Assembly (NCBI GenBank): GCA_017163975.1
Contig: JAFFSR010000218.1
Coordinates: 3,286,001-3,350,000 of the forward strand
Source: Anastatus disparis
Taxonomy: Eukaryota > Arthropoda > Insecta > Hymenoptera > Eupelmidae
Direction: 5' to 3'
Length of the DNA: 64,000 nt
Below are positions 1-9,743 of the stretch, one piece after another. The translations under genes were made by a program, and so were the position numbers. The notes beneath the pieces were generated by a model. It worked only from the letters and a program-made list of their open reading frames with translations, was not told the DNA's origin and searched no databases. How positions within the stretch are numbered: the stretch's first letter is position 1; each line of letters begins with the position of its first letter.

Positions 1-2499
1 TCAATTAGTCCGTTTTGCAACCCAATTAGAGTAGTTAGAAAAGCTGATGGAAAAGTAAGAGTATGCCTTGACGCTAGACAATTAAACAAAATAATAGAAA
101 ATGATTTAGAATCGCCCCCGATAATTAATGAATTATTACAAAAATACGAAGGTTCGCAGTACTTTTCAAAAATGGATCTGTCTCACGGATATTGGCAGGT
201 ATTACTGCAGGAGGAGTCGCGCAAATTAACATCATTTTTATTTAACAACACCCAATATCAATTCAAAAGGATACCTTTTGGTATCAAAACCGCGGGTGCA
301 GGCTTTATAAGAGCGCTTAAAAATGCATTGGCTGAAATATCATTGTTTCAAGAAGTTGCAATGTATATAGATGACTTATTAATTGGTACTAAATCATTTG
401 AACAACATATTAAAATATTAAAACAAATTTTTACAAGGTTGAAAGAATTTAATTTTACGTTGAATTTCGGTAAATGCATTTTTTTTAAAAGAAATATTAA
501 TTTTTTGGGTTTTGTAATCTCACCGATGGGTATAGCGCCAGACCCAGATAAACTAAGGGATATTCGTGATTTTGAAGAACCAAAAAATAAAACTCAATTG
601 CAAAGTTTTTTAGGTGTTTGTAATTATTACAGACAATTTAATGTAACACATAGTCGTGACATTGATCCGTTAAGAAATCTGCTAAAAAAAGAAACCGCGT
701 GGAAATGGACAAAGGTAGAAGCTAGTGCATTTGCAATGTTGAAACAGCATTTTATTGAACATGTTAGTTTGAGTCATGTAATACCGGGCGCTCCATTTAA
801 AATTCAAACAGACGCAAGCGATCGTGGCGTAGGTGCGATTCTCTATCAGATCAATCAAGCAGGCGATAAGTGCTTAATCTCAGTAGTATCAAGGTGCTTA
901 ACTCGCCCAGAAGAGAATTATACAACTAGTGAAAAGGAGCTGTTAGCAGTAGTGTACGCATTTGTAAAATTCAGAACGTATATATTAGGTACGGAAAGCG
1001 AAGTGATAACGGATCATAAAGCACTTACCTTCATGGAATCGACAAATTTCCTTAACGCTAGATTAATGCGATGGAGTTTGCTGTTACAGCAATACTCATT
1101 TAAAGTATCTTATTGTAGAGGAGAGGATAATATCTTCGCGGACTTTTTGAGTAGAAACCCGGAAGGAAAATTTTTCAAACAAAATGAAAATAAGTTAGTA
1201 ATTTCAATGGTTCAGAGATGCGTGTCTCCTGGGGTCATAAAAGACGAACCCTCAGCAGTTTTAGTATATTTATTAAAAACAGAAAAATTAGAAAAAAATT
1301 TATTTAAAATGATTGCAGAAAAACAACAAACAGATGTAAATGTCGGGCGTATTTTTGATGAATTAAAAAAAGGAAATAAAATAGAAAATTTTCAGATGTA
1401 TAATAATATATTGTTTCAGAGAGATAAATATTCGGAAAATTGGCGACTCGTGGTACCGCAAGATCTAACAAAAACATTAATAAATAATGTACATGCGAAG
1501 TTGGGGCACCCTGGTGTGTTTAAAACACTCAACTATATGCGTCAGTACTATTACTGGACTAAGATGAGAGCGCAAATAAAAGGTTTTATCGCGAGATGTG
1601 ACATATGTCAACGCGTAAAATATCCCACACTCGCGATGGAGGGAGAATTCGGATGGGTAAGTGCGCAGAATCCCGGAGAATTGGTAACGGTAGATTTTTA
1701 TGGCCCACTCCCGACAGCCCGCGCAGGCATGCAGTATATTTTGGTAGTAATTGATGCTTTTTCTAAATACACCGTATTGTACCCGTTAAAGCGTGCGACG
1801 ACTGCCGTTAGCATCAATAAAATTTTAGTAAAGTATATTTCGCGATGCGGTAAACCGGATAGGATACTTAGTGACCACGGTAGTCAGTTTACATCACCGA
1901 ATTGGCGGACAAGGTTAGAAGCGGAAGGTATTCGCGTAGTTTACAGTTCGATAAGACACCCACAGTCCAATCCGACGGAAAGGGTGATGCGAGAGTTAGG
2001 ACGATTATTTAGAACTGTATGTCCGGAGAGACACACTGCGTGGGTAAACTATCTGCCTGATATAGAAAGGACTTTGAATATTACGGTACATTATAGCACA
2101 GGATTTACTCCGGAGGAATTGCACTTTGGGACGCGAAAGGAAAAGGATGAAATCACAAAAATGATTAAATATCCGCCGTCGCAAGCGCGTGATCATGCCG
2201 AAATGATTGTAAAAGCACGAGAAAATTTAAAGAAAAGTTATGAAACGCGGTGTAAAAATCAAAAATCTATATCAAAAGTAATAATTAAGCTTAATGATCT
2301 CGTATTGCTGCGAGTTAGACATTTATCCAACGCAAATGATAAAGTAACACACAAATTTTTCCCGTTATATGAGGGACCCTATAAGATCACGCAAGTTCTC
2401 GGTAATAATGCATTCGTCTTAAGCGATTGCAATGATGATAGTAAGATAATTGGCACTTACAACCGCACCAATCTGCGAAAGTATTTTCAAGATGATTAG
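1..2499 (+). CDS. pol: Ty3/Gypsy pol polyprotein, 5'-partial (RT, RNase H, integrase)
   Basis: This frame is open from base 1, so the protein is cut by the window edge and the ATG at 172 is internal, not the real start. It encodes the enzymes that copy the element's RNA into DNA and insert it. Visible in order: RT with the first catalytic Asp in SKMDLSHGYWQV (Asp at 175) and the YIDD box (364-375); RNase H with Asp 811, Glu 931 and Asp 1012; the integrase HHCC zinc finger (His 1492 and 1507, Cys 1597 and 1606); and the integrase core Asp 1693, Asp 1873 and Glu 1978, followed by ERVMRELGR. A GPY/F-type module (GPY at 2374-2382) lies near the C-terminus. The RT-RNaseH-integrase order is that of Ty3/Gypsy. 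No stop or frameshift breaks the 2.5 kb, so this copy is probably young. Gag and protease would lie left of the window. No env-like frame follows. Confidence 0.95.
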   Translation, partial: SISPFCNPIRVVRKADGKVRVCLDARQLNKIIENDLESPPIINELLQKYEGSQYFSKMDLSHGYWQVLLQEESRKLTSFLFNNTQYQFKRIPFGIKTAGAGFIRALKNALAEISLFQEVAMYIDDLLIGTKSFEQHIKILKQIFTRLKEFNFTLNFGKCIFFKRNINFLGFVISPMGIAPDPDKLRDIRDFEEPKNKTQLQSFLGVCNYYRQFNVTHSRDIDPLRNLLKKETAWKWTKVEASAFAMLKQHFIEHVSLSHVIPGAPFKIQTDASDRGVGAILYQINQAGDKCLISVVSRCLTRPEENYTTSEKELLAVVYAFVKFRTYILGTESEVITDHKALTFMESTNFLNARLMRWSLLLQQYSFKVSYCRGEDNIFADFLSRNPEGKFFKQNENKLVISMVQRCVSPGVIKDEPSAVLVYLLKTEKLEKNLFKMIAEKQQTDVNVGRIFDELKKGNKIENFQMYNNILFQRDKYSENWRLVVPQDLTKTLINNVHAKLGHPGVFKTLNYMRQYYYWTKMRAQIKGFIARCDICQRVKYPTLAMEGEFGWVSAQNPGELVTVDFYGPLPTARAGMQYILVVIDAFSKYTVLYPLKRATTAVSINKILVKYISRCGKPDRILSDHGSQFTSPNWRTRLEAEGIRVVYSSIRHPQSNPTERVMRELGRLFRTVCPERHTAWVNYLPDIERTLNITVHYSTGFTPEELHFGTRKEKDEITKMIKYPPSQARDHAEMIVKARENLKKSYETRCKNQKSISKVIIKLNDLVLLRVRHLSNANDKVTHKFFPLYEGPYKITQVLGNNAFVLSDCNDDSKIIGTYNRTNLRKYFQDD

Positions 2500-2639
2500 A
2501 AGTAATTGAATCCTAGAATTGCATATAGCTGCTTTAAAAAGAAAAAAAAAAGTAGATAATACGTTTTGTAATAGGAATAAGAATTTGTTTGACGATGCGA
2601 CTTATAGTCTTCATATGTAAAATAGTTGTATATATTATG

Positions 2640-2642
<3 letters not shown>

Positions 2643-2681
<39 letters not shown>
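2643..2681 (+). repeat. A39 homopolymer tract
   Basis: Thirty-nine consecutive A residues lie inside the element, 144 bp after the pol stop, followed by a further A/G-rich run to about 2700. Its position inside the LTR element argues against it being the tail of a separate non-LTR insertion, although a small nested insertion cannot be excluded. The exact length is prone to sequencing error. Confidence 0.85.
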
Positions 2682-2683
<2 letters not shown>

Positions 2684-3157
2684 AAAAGAGAGAAAAAAAA
2701 CAGGAAAATGTTGTATCGAAGGAAACGCATGAGGATTGCACGGCTGCTTTAAGGGAATGGTTTGGGTTTCGACTTAATGATGACTTAGACATGATGCGAT
2801 AGGTTGGCGTATTCCGAGGTGTCATGTTCGGGTTTGAAACAGTCTAGAATTCGGGCCTATTGATTAATATCAGAATTAACGTGCAATCGGTGTTATTTCC
2901 TATCGATGGATCATTTTTAATTTGTATATAGTCATGTAAATAGCGAATGAGAGAAGAGATTATGATAGGTACCTATGTAAAAGAAAGAAAAGAAAATGTA
3001 AATGGATGAACATCGATGTATGTATATATGTATATAGATATGACTCCGTAATGATTATTGCGTCTGATTGATCTTAAAAAGAAAAAAAAAGGGAAAGATT
3101 TATACAAGTGGATACACTGTAAGCGAGTTTCGATATGTCATGTAAACATGTCCTTTC

Positions 3158-3172
3158 GAAAGGAGGGAGAAA
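3158..3172 (+). promoter_or_regulatory. polypurine tract (plus-strand primer site)
   Basis: Fifteen uninterrupted purines (GAAAGGAGGGAGAAA) lie directly before the TG that opens the LTR. In LTR retrotransposons this tract resists RNase H and primes plus-strand DNA synthesis. The position and composition are exactly as expected. Confidence 0.8.
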
Positions 3173-3981
3173 TGTAACGAGTATGGTTTGAGTTTGAATC
3201 TTGGCGCGGAAAAAGACTTTGTAAATTCGCGAAGCGTTCGCCAAGCGCATGAAAATGGTCTGTACGACCTATAAATAGCCCGGTTCGCCGGTGCTCTTTC
3301 TCTTTCCTCCTGCGGCTTCCTGACGTGCCTTGGTTCTGGATTGGTGTGTGTGGACCTCTTTCGTTAACCACGTTGGTGGAAATTATAATCACGCTATTAG
3401 TGAATAATTAAAGTTATACGGTACAAATTCGTTAAAAGGAAAAAGATAAGAAAGAATTGTACAGCGTATTTATATTGGCCTTTGATTGAGTTTGCTGCAC
3501 CGAGTCTTGTAACCGGGGATCCGGACACGTGTTCAGGGGAGTCACTGGAGGATGAGCCGAGCTCTGCTGCGAACATTAAGCGCAGGTAAAATAACATTCT
3601 CTAAAAATTAATAAATGAAATAGAATATTCGTAAAATCGTAGCTACATAACCAAGTTGAAAGAAAGAAAAGATTTATAAGTCGTAATTGCGCGTTAGTTT
3701 AATTTGCGTTTGTTTTGTAAATATCATAATAATAAAAGTTAATTTTTGTATGAATAAAAGTAGCCAAAAACGTATCATTTAAATTGAATTTAGATTGTTG
3801 TTATAATTAGTGAATAAAACTATACTTATTGTTAAAAGTAAATTTTGTGTATTCTTTTTATTGATAATATTGAACGATCATAAATATAAATGTAATCTCT
3901 CTCATATTCTCAGTACTCTAGCTTTAATGAAATCTATTATCTTAATAATAAAGTGAAAACTGTAAAATCATCCCCGTCACA
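3173..3981 (+). repeat. 3' LTR of the Gypsy element
   Basis: The left end TGTAACG follows the purine tract. The right end CGTCACA is its near-perfect inverted match (one mismatch), giving the canonical TG...CA ends and a length of 809 bp. A TATA box lies about 100 bp in. Several AATAAA sequences (3731, 3753, 3813) could serve as polyadenylation signals. No 5' LTR is in the window, so LTR identity and the target-site duplication cannot be checked. The right boundary is inferred from the end motif alone. Confidence 0.75.
3270..3278 (+). promoter_or_regulatory. TATA box in the LTR
   Basis: TATAAATAG lies 97 bp inside the LTR and is followed by a GC-richer patch (3279-3293). This is a good candidate for the core promoter that starts the genomic RNA. 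Because this is the 3' LTR, the same sequence could also drive outward transcription into flanking DNA. Confidence 0.55.
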
Positions 3982-5229
3982 TGTGCACATAACAAAAGAG
4001 TTCTCATAATTTGTACATCATATATTGTCAAATATACAAAGCTTAATTTGATAAACATAAAAATAGTAACGGAAATTATCAATTGTAGCCAGTAATAAAA
4101 AAATATAATTACCATACTATTTTACAACTTAGGTTTAAGCAGCGCGGGGTCACGATTTTTATTTGTAAACTTATTCGCGATTTGCCTACGTACCCCTGCT
4201 CTCCATCAGAAATTCAGGAAAAACTTTTAATGAAAAGCGTTCTTTTAAACAGTTTTATCTCTGGTGCTATTCTTTACGCAACAAAATTTAAAAAAAAATT
4301 AATCAAAATGGATAATACATTTTTTCTATTATTTATCCTCTTTTAAAATTTGTAAAAATTACAAATTAAAAAAAAATTTTTTTTTATTGTCTGGATTTTT
4401 TAAAGTCCTTCATGGGTAATATAAAATTTTGATACACCATGGATACTATGGGTAAACTATAGATAACAATTAATAACTTGTAACTTTATTGAAAAGTCTA
4501 GTAACAAAAAAATCATCAATGAAGAATATTAGATTTTTTTTAAATTCTTTCAGTTTTCGTTTGAATTTTTTTCCTGATCGTCGTTAAATAAAAAAAGAAT
4601 AAAAAGTTAATATTTTCTATCTAATTTAATTTATTTTTGTGATTTTTTTCGCGAATATCAGAGATAATACTGTTTGAAGGAGCGCTTTTAATAAAAACTT
4701 TTTTTATGAATTTATGACAGATTCTGTAACTATATGTACGAATGCATGTATATGTATTTATGTCCTCGTAGGTAGTATTCGCATCAGTATCTAAAGGGCA
4801 TGCTCAATTGGTATTGGCATCGCATATGTCTCTCGCGTAATGCTCGACTCCATAAAAGATTTATATGTCCTCCTGAGACATATTGAGTATCAATGTCACG
4901 GGAGAAATCAATATGATATCACCGATGCTATTATGTTTCGTTCAATATGTCAAAGAGCAATCATATTGAACGTAGGATAGTGAAAAAAAATAACTCGTGC
5001 TTCGACAGCAGCTATACTCATTACGAAATGTCAGTCTAAGAAACAAAAGAAAAAATCAATAAAACTAAAATTAAATTTGAAAAGTATCGAAAAAAAGGTT
5101 AATATTTACAACTATAATTGTAACTTATTATATTAACTAACTTAATATATTAAGTTATAGTTTACGGCCTACTTCAGACATAAAATTATCTATGTTCAGA
5201 CAAAAAATTGTATGCTATGATTTAGTACA
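3982..5229. other. AT-rich DNA without recognisable genes
   Basis: There are no long frames and no recognisable protein motifs. Two small symmetric structures are present: an 11-bp perfect inverted repeat (CGTTCAATATG at 4939-4949, its complement at 4962-4972, 12-nt spacer) and a 20-bp perfect palindrome at 5138-5157. The left part abuts the LTR and should contain the integration target. The right part may include an unrecognised 5' end of the Penelope-like element. Confidence 0.6.
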
Positions 5230-6845
5230 TTTTGTTCTCTGAGTTATTTCTTACAACCCTGGATAGTTCGTTCCCTGTTACTAATTTTTGCCCTTTCAAA
5301 GCTCTATTCTCTGGCCCACAATGTCTAACATTTACCCAAAAGCTTTAAATCTAAACTTCGCCAACTCTACGGAGAGAGCATTATTGTTAAAACCAACAGC
5401 CTTAGTAAACTCAGGTCATCATTTAAAAAGCAAATAATAACATTAGCTTTCCTTAAATGATGCGAGGACAACAGCATCATTCCTAATTTTCTACAATTAA
5501 AAAACCTGTTTAAAACTACTAAATCAACTGCTATTTTACAAAGAACTAGCTTACTCTTTATAAAAGAACGCATACACTTTAGTAAAAATCAAACCAACAA
5601 CCTCTCATCTAAGCTACTTACAGTTCATCTATCCCTTGTTAACACCATTAACACAGAACTATGAAATACATTAGACAAACTAACATATCACCAAGCACAA
5701 CATATCTACGAACAATCAAGTAACACTCATATAAAGAAATACAATACACTGCAACCACAGAAATCTACTGCTCTTTTACATACTTTTAAAAACATCTCGA
5801 AGCAAACGACATACGCTGAAAAACAGCCAATATTTTAACAAAAAACAAACTCCCTAAATCCAATCTCACCAAAGAAACGCAGGCCCTACGAGAAATCAAC
5901 AATAATCCAAACATCATTATACTTTCATCAAACAAAGGCAACGCAACTGTCATTATGAACAAAAAAGATTATCTCAACAAAATCCAATAACTACTAAATG
6001 AGGGTTCTTATAAAAAATTAAAAAGAGATCCCACCACCACCATTACTAATACAACTAAATCTTTACTTAAGAAATCCAACTTAACAGAGGAATCGAAGAA
6101 GAAATTGACTCCGAAAAATCTCTCAACACCTAAACTCTATAGCCTTCCAAATATTCACAAATCTAATATCCCTTCCATACCAATAGTGAGGGCCATCAAC
6201 TCACCTACGTACAATCTAGCACGATACCTTATAGAAAGACTCACACCTTTTACAAAACGTTCATCCTTCTACGTCAAAACTCTTCCGATGTCGTCAATAA
6301 ATTCCAAAATGTACAACTAAAACCAGGTGACATTCTAGCCAGTTTTGCTGTAGTATCACTTTTCACAAAAGTACCAATTCCAGACACCATAAAGGTCATT
6401 AAAAACATCCTTAACCTACCTCACCACCTCTTAACTTTAATAGAACACTGCCTTACCAACAACATATTTCTCATTTAACCAACAGTTTTACGAACAAACA
6501 ACAGGAACAGCCATGGGTTCTTCAATATCACCAATCACTGCCAATTTGTTTATGGAACGTTTTGAAACTCAGGCCCTAAATGCAACTTCTAAAAAACCTT
6601 TACTTTGGCTAAGATACCTCGATGATACCTTTGTCATCTGGCCATACGGTTAAAATGAATTCTAAGAAACCCAACAATACTTTAGGACACGATGTATACA
6701 GAAAGCCTACACACACTAACAGATATTTAAACATATCCTTTCACCATTACCCTTCCCAAAAAATTTCAGTCAATAACACTCTCATATGTAGAGCATTTAA
6801 CATTTCTGATCAAGCTTACATTGAACTTGACAATGTAAAATAAGT
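5230..6845 (+). pseudogene. Penelope-like reverse transcriptase, N-terminal and RT part (broken)
   Basis: The intact protein would copy element RNA at a target DNA end. Recognisable landmarks are an N-terminal segment from about 5345 to 5620 (with IIPNFLQLKN), the PKLYSLPNIHK block (6117-6149) followed by INSPTYNLARYL, a VSLFTKVPIP motif near 6351, MGSSISPITANLFME (6513-6557), and the palm box RYLDD (6612-6626; YLDD in place of the commoner YVDD) followed by TFVIWP. A stop sits just after WPYG at 6654-6656, and the text then jumps to the GHDVYRKPTHTNRYLN block (6685 onward). The usual 45-50 residues between these blocks are missing, which points to an internal deletion. Several further stops and frameshifts lie in the N-terminal part. 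Confidence 0.85.
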
Positions 6846-6999
6846 CCTAATACAAAATTTTTACACACTTAGACAAATCAAACAAATAATTAAAAAAACA
6901 ACGCTTTAAAATTACCAATATCAACATTCAACAAAAAGAAAAAACTCATCTTAATATAGCCACTTTATCATATATACAAGGCGTCACAGAACCGATTGG

Positions 7000-7547
7000 A
7001 TGAATATTAAACCAGCATAGCATCCGCGCCATATATAAAACTCTAACAAAAGTAGGACAAATACTTCACAACCCCAAAGACAAAAAACCTCCGTTAGACA
7101 CTCCCGGTGTTTACAAAATACCTTGCTTATGTAGAAAAGTCCAAATAGGAGAAACTAAAAGATATACATACATATAATAGCAGCAAGGTAAAATTGGAAC
7201 ACTACACATAATCAACATTAGCAGAACACCACATCGGAACCGGCCACGAGATAGACTTGGACAACACAACTATCCTTGCCTAAACTAACTCTTACTTTTC
7301 AAGAAAAAACCGAGAAGCTGTAAAAATACTGAAATATTCAAATAACCTGAACAGAGATAACAGCTACTTCCTGAACCCAATATGGCAACCTCTGTTTCCA
7401 AAGACATCGCCTATAACCATTCAACGAGAAAAAAAAACCCTCCATGGAACCCTACTTAAAATCCTTGCAAAAAACGGTCTGAACTATCAGATTAAGACTT
7501 ACCCTGATGAAGTGAACTGTAATGTTTACGATACGTCGGTATCCTAA
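7000..7547 (+). pseudogene. Penelope-like GIY-YIG endonuclease region (broken)
   Basis: GVYKIPC (7106-7126) followed by VQIGETKR is the GIY-YIG signature of Penelope-like endonucleases, which nick target DNA for integration. The family normally has Tyr where Gln stands in VQIG, so the second signature tyrosine is lost. The reading frame is interrupted soon afterwards (a TAG within 7171-7180) and resumes in pieces up to the closing TCC TAA at 7542-7547. The segment follows the RT part by the usual spacing. The loss of the tyrosine and the stops indicate a non-functional remnant. Confidence 0.8.
7500..7544 (+). ncRNA. hammerhead-ribozyme-like motif, degenerate
   Basis: The segment contains CTGATGA (7504-7510); a stem-II-like pair GTGAAC/GTTTAC (7512-7517 with 7524-7529, one G-T wobble) around a TGTAAT loop; GATA (7530-7533) where the hammerhead core has GAAA; a GTC cleavage-type triplet (7535-7537); and stem-I-like TACC/GGTA (7500-7503 with 7538-7541). 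Penelope-like elements are known to carry hammerhead motifs. Two defects, an extra A at 7511 and A-to-T in the GAAA box, predict no self-cleavage. The segment overlaps the end of the coding region, so coding constraint on its own is an alternative explanation. Confidence 0.35.
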
Positions 7548-7850
7548 ACTACAACTTACACGATCGCAAAAAAATCCAAAAAAACACCATAACAAAATGA
7601 AAATTAGTTTGTAAATTTTCAGAAAAAGTAATTTACTTGCGAGTTTCCCAATTTCACAATACAGTCAATTTGGCAGTACCCTTACTGAAGGTATACTTTC
7701 GAATGTATTTTATTCTAGAATAAGTTTAAATTACTTTTTTCAACAGTGGCCTAAAAATACCACTTTTGATCCCAGCACGAAAAACGAAAAGTGCAAATTT
7801 TAGCATCACTGTTGAAAAAAATCGTATATGCACCACGAAAGGTACAATGG
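7548..7850. other. spacer between Penelope-like element and satellite, with inverted repeat
   Basis: No gene is seen. A perfect 14-bp inverted repeat, TTTTTTCAACAGTG at 7735-7748 and its complement at 7807-7820, encloses a nested 7-bp pair (CACTTTT near 7761, AAAAGTG near 7787). The first part may be 3' untranslated sequence of the Penelope-like element. Confidence 0.6.
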
Positions 7851-8520
7851 CCGACCCACAGGAGTATATTAATATACAAATATGCTTTTATACCAGATAA
7901 CTGCAAATTGCTGTATTCGATGACAATAAATATTAGAAATATAAATCTTGACGAGCCAGAATATTCCAATAATTTCTAGTTAAATCAATTTTACAGACCA
8001 ATAATTTAATAATAGACACATGTCAAAAATGAAACCATTGAATTTTCAGTTGTAATAATTGTCCAATAAAACATTGAATTTTATTATTATTTTAAATATT
8101 ATTTATTTATTAAATTTTAGATGATTCGTGATAAAGTTCCAGGAACCTATTACAAAAAAATAACCCAATAAAAGGTTTCGACGTAAAATGATTTTATTTT
8201 GAAGAATTAAATACTGCTATCTTAAATATAAATGCGTAGTAGGAACTAAATCTTAACGAGCAGTTAATTAATCTATAGTTGGATAAATTGTACCAACCAA
8301 TCATCTAATGATTGGAATTTCTAAAACTACGATATAATTAAATCTTCGAGGTTGTAATAACTATTTTGTAACCACTTTTTGAATAATTAATCTTATTATA
8401 AATTTTGATACTATTTATTTATTTAATTGTGGACTGTATAAACCATTAGCAATACTAGATCGTAGAGTTCACAAGGTTTAAAAAATCTATTGACAAAAGA
8501 ACTCAACAAATAATTTCGAC
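7851..8520 (+). repeat. satellite family 1, diverged left edge
   Basis: Alignable with the part of the 1336-bp unit that lies around 9195-9715, but with many more differences than the core copies show among themselves. Similarity begins near 7850 (CGACC..ACA then ATGCTTTTATA). Edge divergence of this kind is typical of tandem arrays homogenised by unequal exchange. Confidence 0.75.
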
Positions 8521-9730
8521 GAGAAACTATTTTATTTCTTGAAACTAAATACTGCCTTAATCAATATAGATAAATATTGGAAACTGAATCTTGACGACCC
8601 TGAATTATTCAATTTAACTTTAGGTAAATATATTATACTAATCAAGAATGTAATGATCGTACTTTCTAAAACTACCACACCATTGAATCTTCAAGATTGT
8701 TATAACTATTCCGAGCTCTGCCATGAAAAGTATAATTTTATTATTAATTTAAAAACTATTTAACGAATCATGAATAATCTGGACTTGATACAATACTACA
8801 TTATATACATAATGAGATTTCGAAAACCTAATACATAGACGACCCGGCGGATATAAATAATAAAAAATGATGAGATTCTTAAAAACATAAATACTTCCAT
8901 ATTTGATATAATAATATATTAGAAACTAAATTATTATGGACAGTAACATTAAATTAATATCCACTTAAAACAATACTACGAATCAATATTTTATTATTTG
9001 CAATTTCTAAAACTACAACGCAATCCAATCTCCAAAATACTAATAACGGTTTTGTGATCCCTCATATGACGTTAAATGTTATTAATAATTTAAAGTCTAT
9101 TATTTTAATAAATTATATATAATCTGAATCATTTCCAATATTATATTATACACGTGAGAAGGTTTTAATAATCGATTACAAATACAACCCGACCTACATT
9201 TATAACCAAAAATGCTTTTATATCTAAATACAAGAATTTGCTAGAATTGATAATAATAAATATTAGAAATATGAATTTTAATGAACCGGAATATTTGATT
9301 AGTCTGGTTGAATATATTTTACCAACCAATAATTTGATGATCGAGACTTGTCAAATATGAAACAATTGAATCTTCAAAGTTGTAATAATTGTTTTATAAA
9401 ATGTTAAATTTCATTATTATTCTAAATATTATTTATTTATTAAATTTTGGATGATTCGTGAGGAGGTTTGAGGAACCTATTACAAAAGCATAACCTAATG
9501 AAAGGTTTCGACGTAAAACGATGTTATTACCATAAACTGAATACTGCCATCTTAAATATAAATCCGTAGTAGAAACTAAATCTTAACGAGCAATTGTACT
9601 TAATTAATCTATAATTGAATAAATTGTACGAAACAATCATCTAATGATTGGAATTTCTAAAACTACGATATAATTGAATCTTCGAGGTTGTAATAACTAT
9701 TTTGTAACCCCATCATAATAATTAATGTTA

Positions 9731-9743
9731 TTATTAATTTTAA
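9731..9743 (+). repeat. target-site duplication, left copy (non-LTR insertion)
   Basis: TTATTAATTTTAA is satellite sequence and recurs directly after the element's poly-A tail at 10800-10812. Uninterrupted satellite units carry it once. This is the signature of target-primed insertion. Confidence 0.9.

Larger units (their letters stand above)
2500..3172 (+). other. 3' untranslated stretch of the Gypsy element
   Basis: About 670 bp separate the pol stop from the LTR. No coding frame is credible here. The antisense frame over 2496-2825 is an artefact of the A-tract read as poly-phenylalanine. The stretch holds a 39-A run and several short purine tracts, and it ends in a polypurine tract against the LTR. 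An env gene would be expected here in an errantivirus-type element, but none is seen. Confidence 0.7.
5230..7547 (+). mobile_element. Penelope-like element, degenerate copy
   Basis: Pieces of one Penelope-like protein appear in the right order on the plus strand: the N-terminal region, RT fingers and palm, the conserved block after the palm, and a GIY-YIG endonuclease region. This order is diagnostic of endonuclease-bearing Penelope-like elements. The 3' end is set at the stop codon (7545-7547) that closes the final recognisable segment. The 5' end is approximate: weak similarity to the usual N-terminal segment begins near 5230. Stops, frameshifts and a deletion show the copy is dead. No pseudo-LTR repeat is seen on either side. 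Confidence 0.85.

Noticed and set aside
2496..2825. Minus-strand frame of 109 residues
   Set aside because: It consists largely of poly-Phe from the A39 tract read in reverse and lies in the untranslated part of the LTR element.
3138..3597. Minus-strand frames across the LTR
   Set aside because: They cross the LTR start and TATA box, have no recognisable motif, and are antisense to the element.
5367..5573. Minus-strand 68-residue frame
   Set aside because: It is antisense to the recognisable N-terminal part of the Penelope-like protein.
8539..8763. Recurring 74-80-residue frames in family 1 (also at 10943, 25638, 28313, 29652)
   Set aside because: The first codon is TTG, not ATG. Most other units carry an extra A that shifts the frame, and substitutions show no coding pattern. 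These are satellite text.
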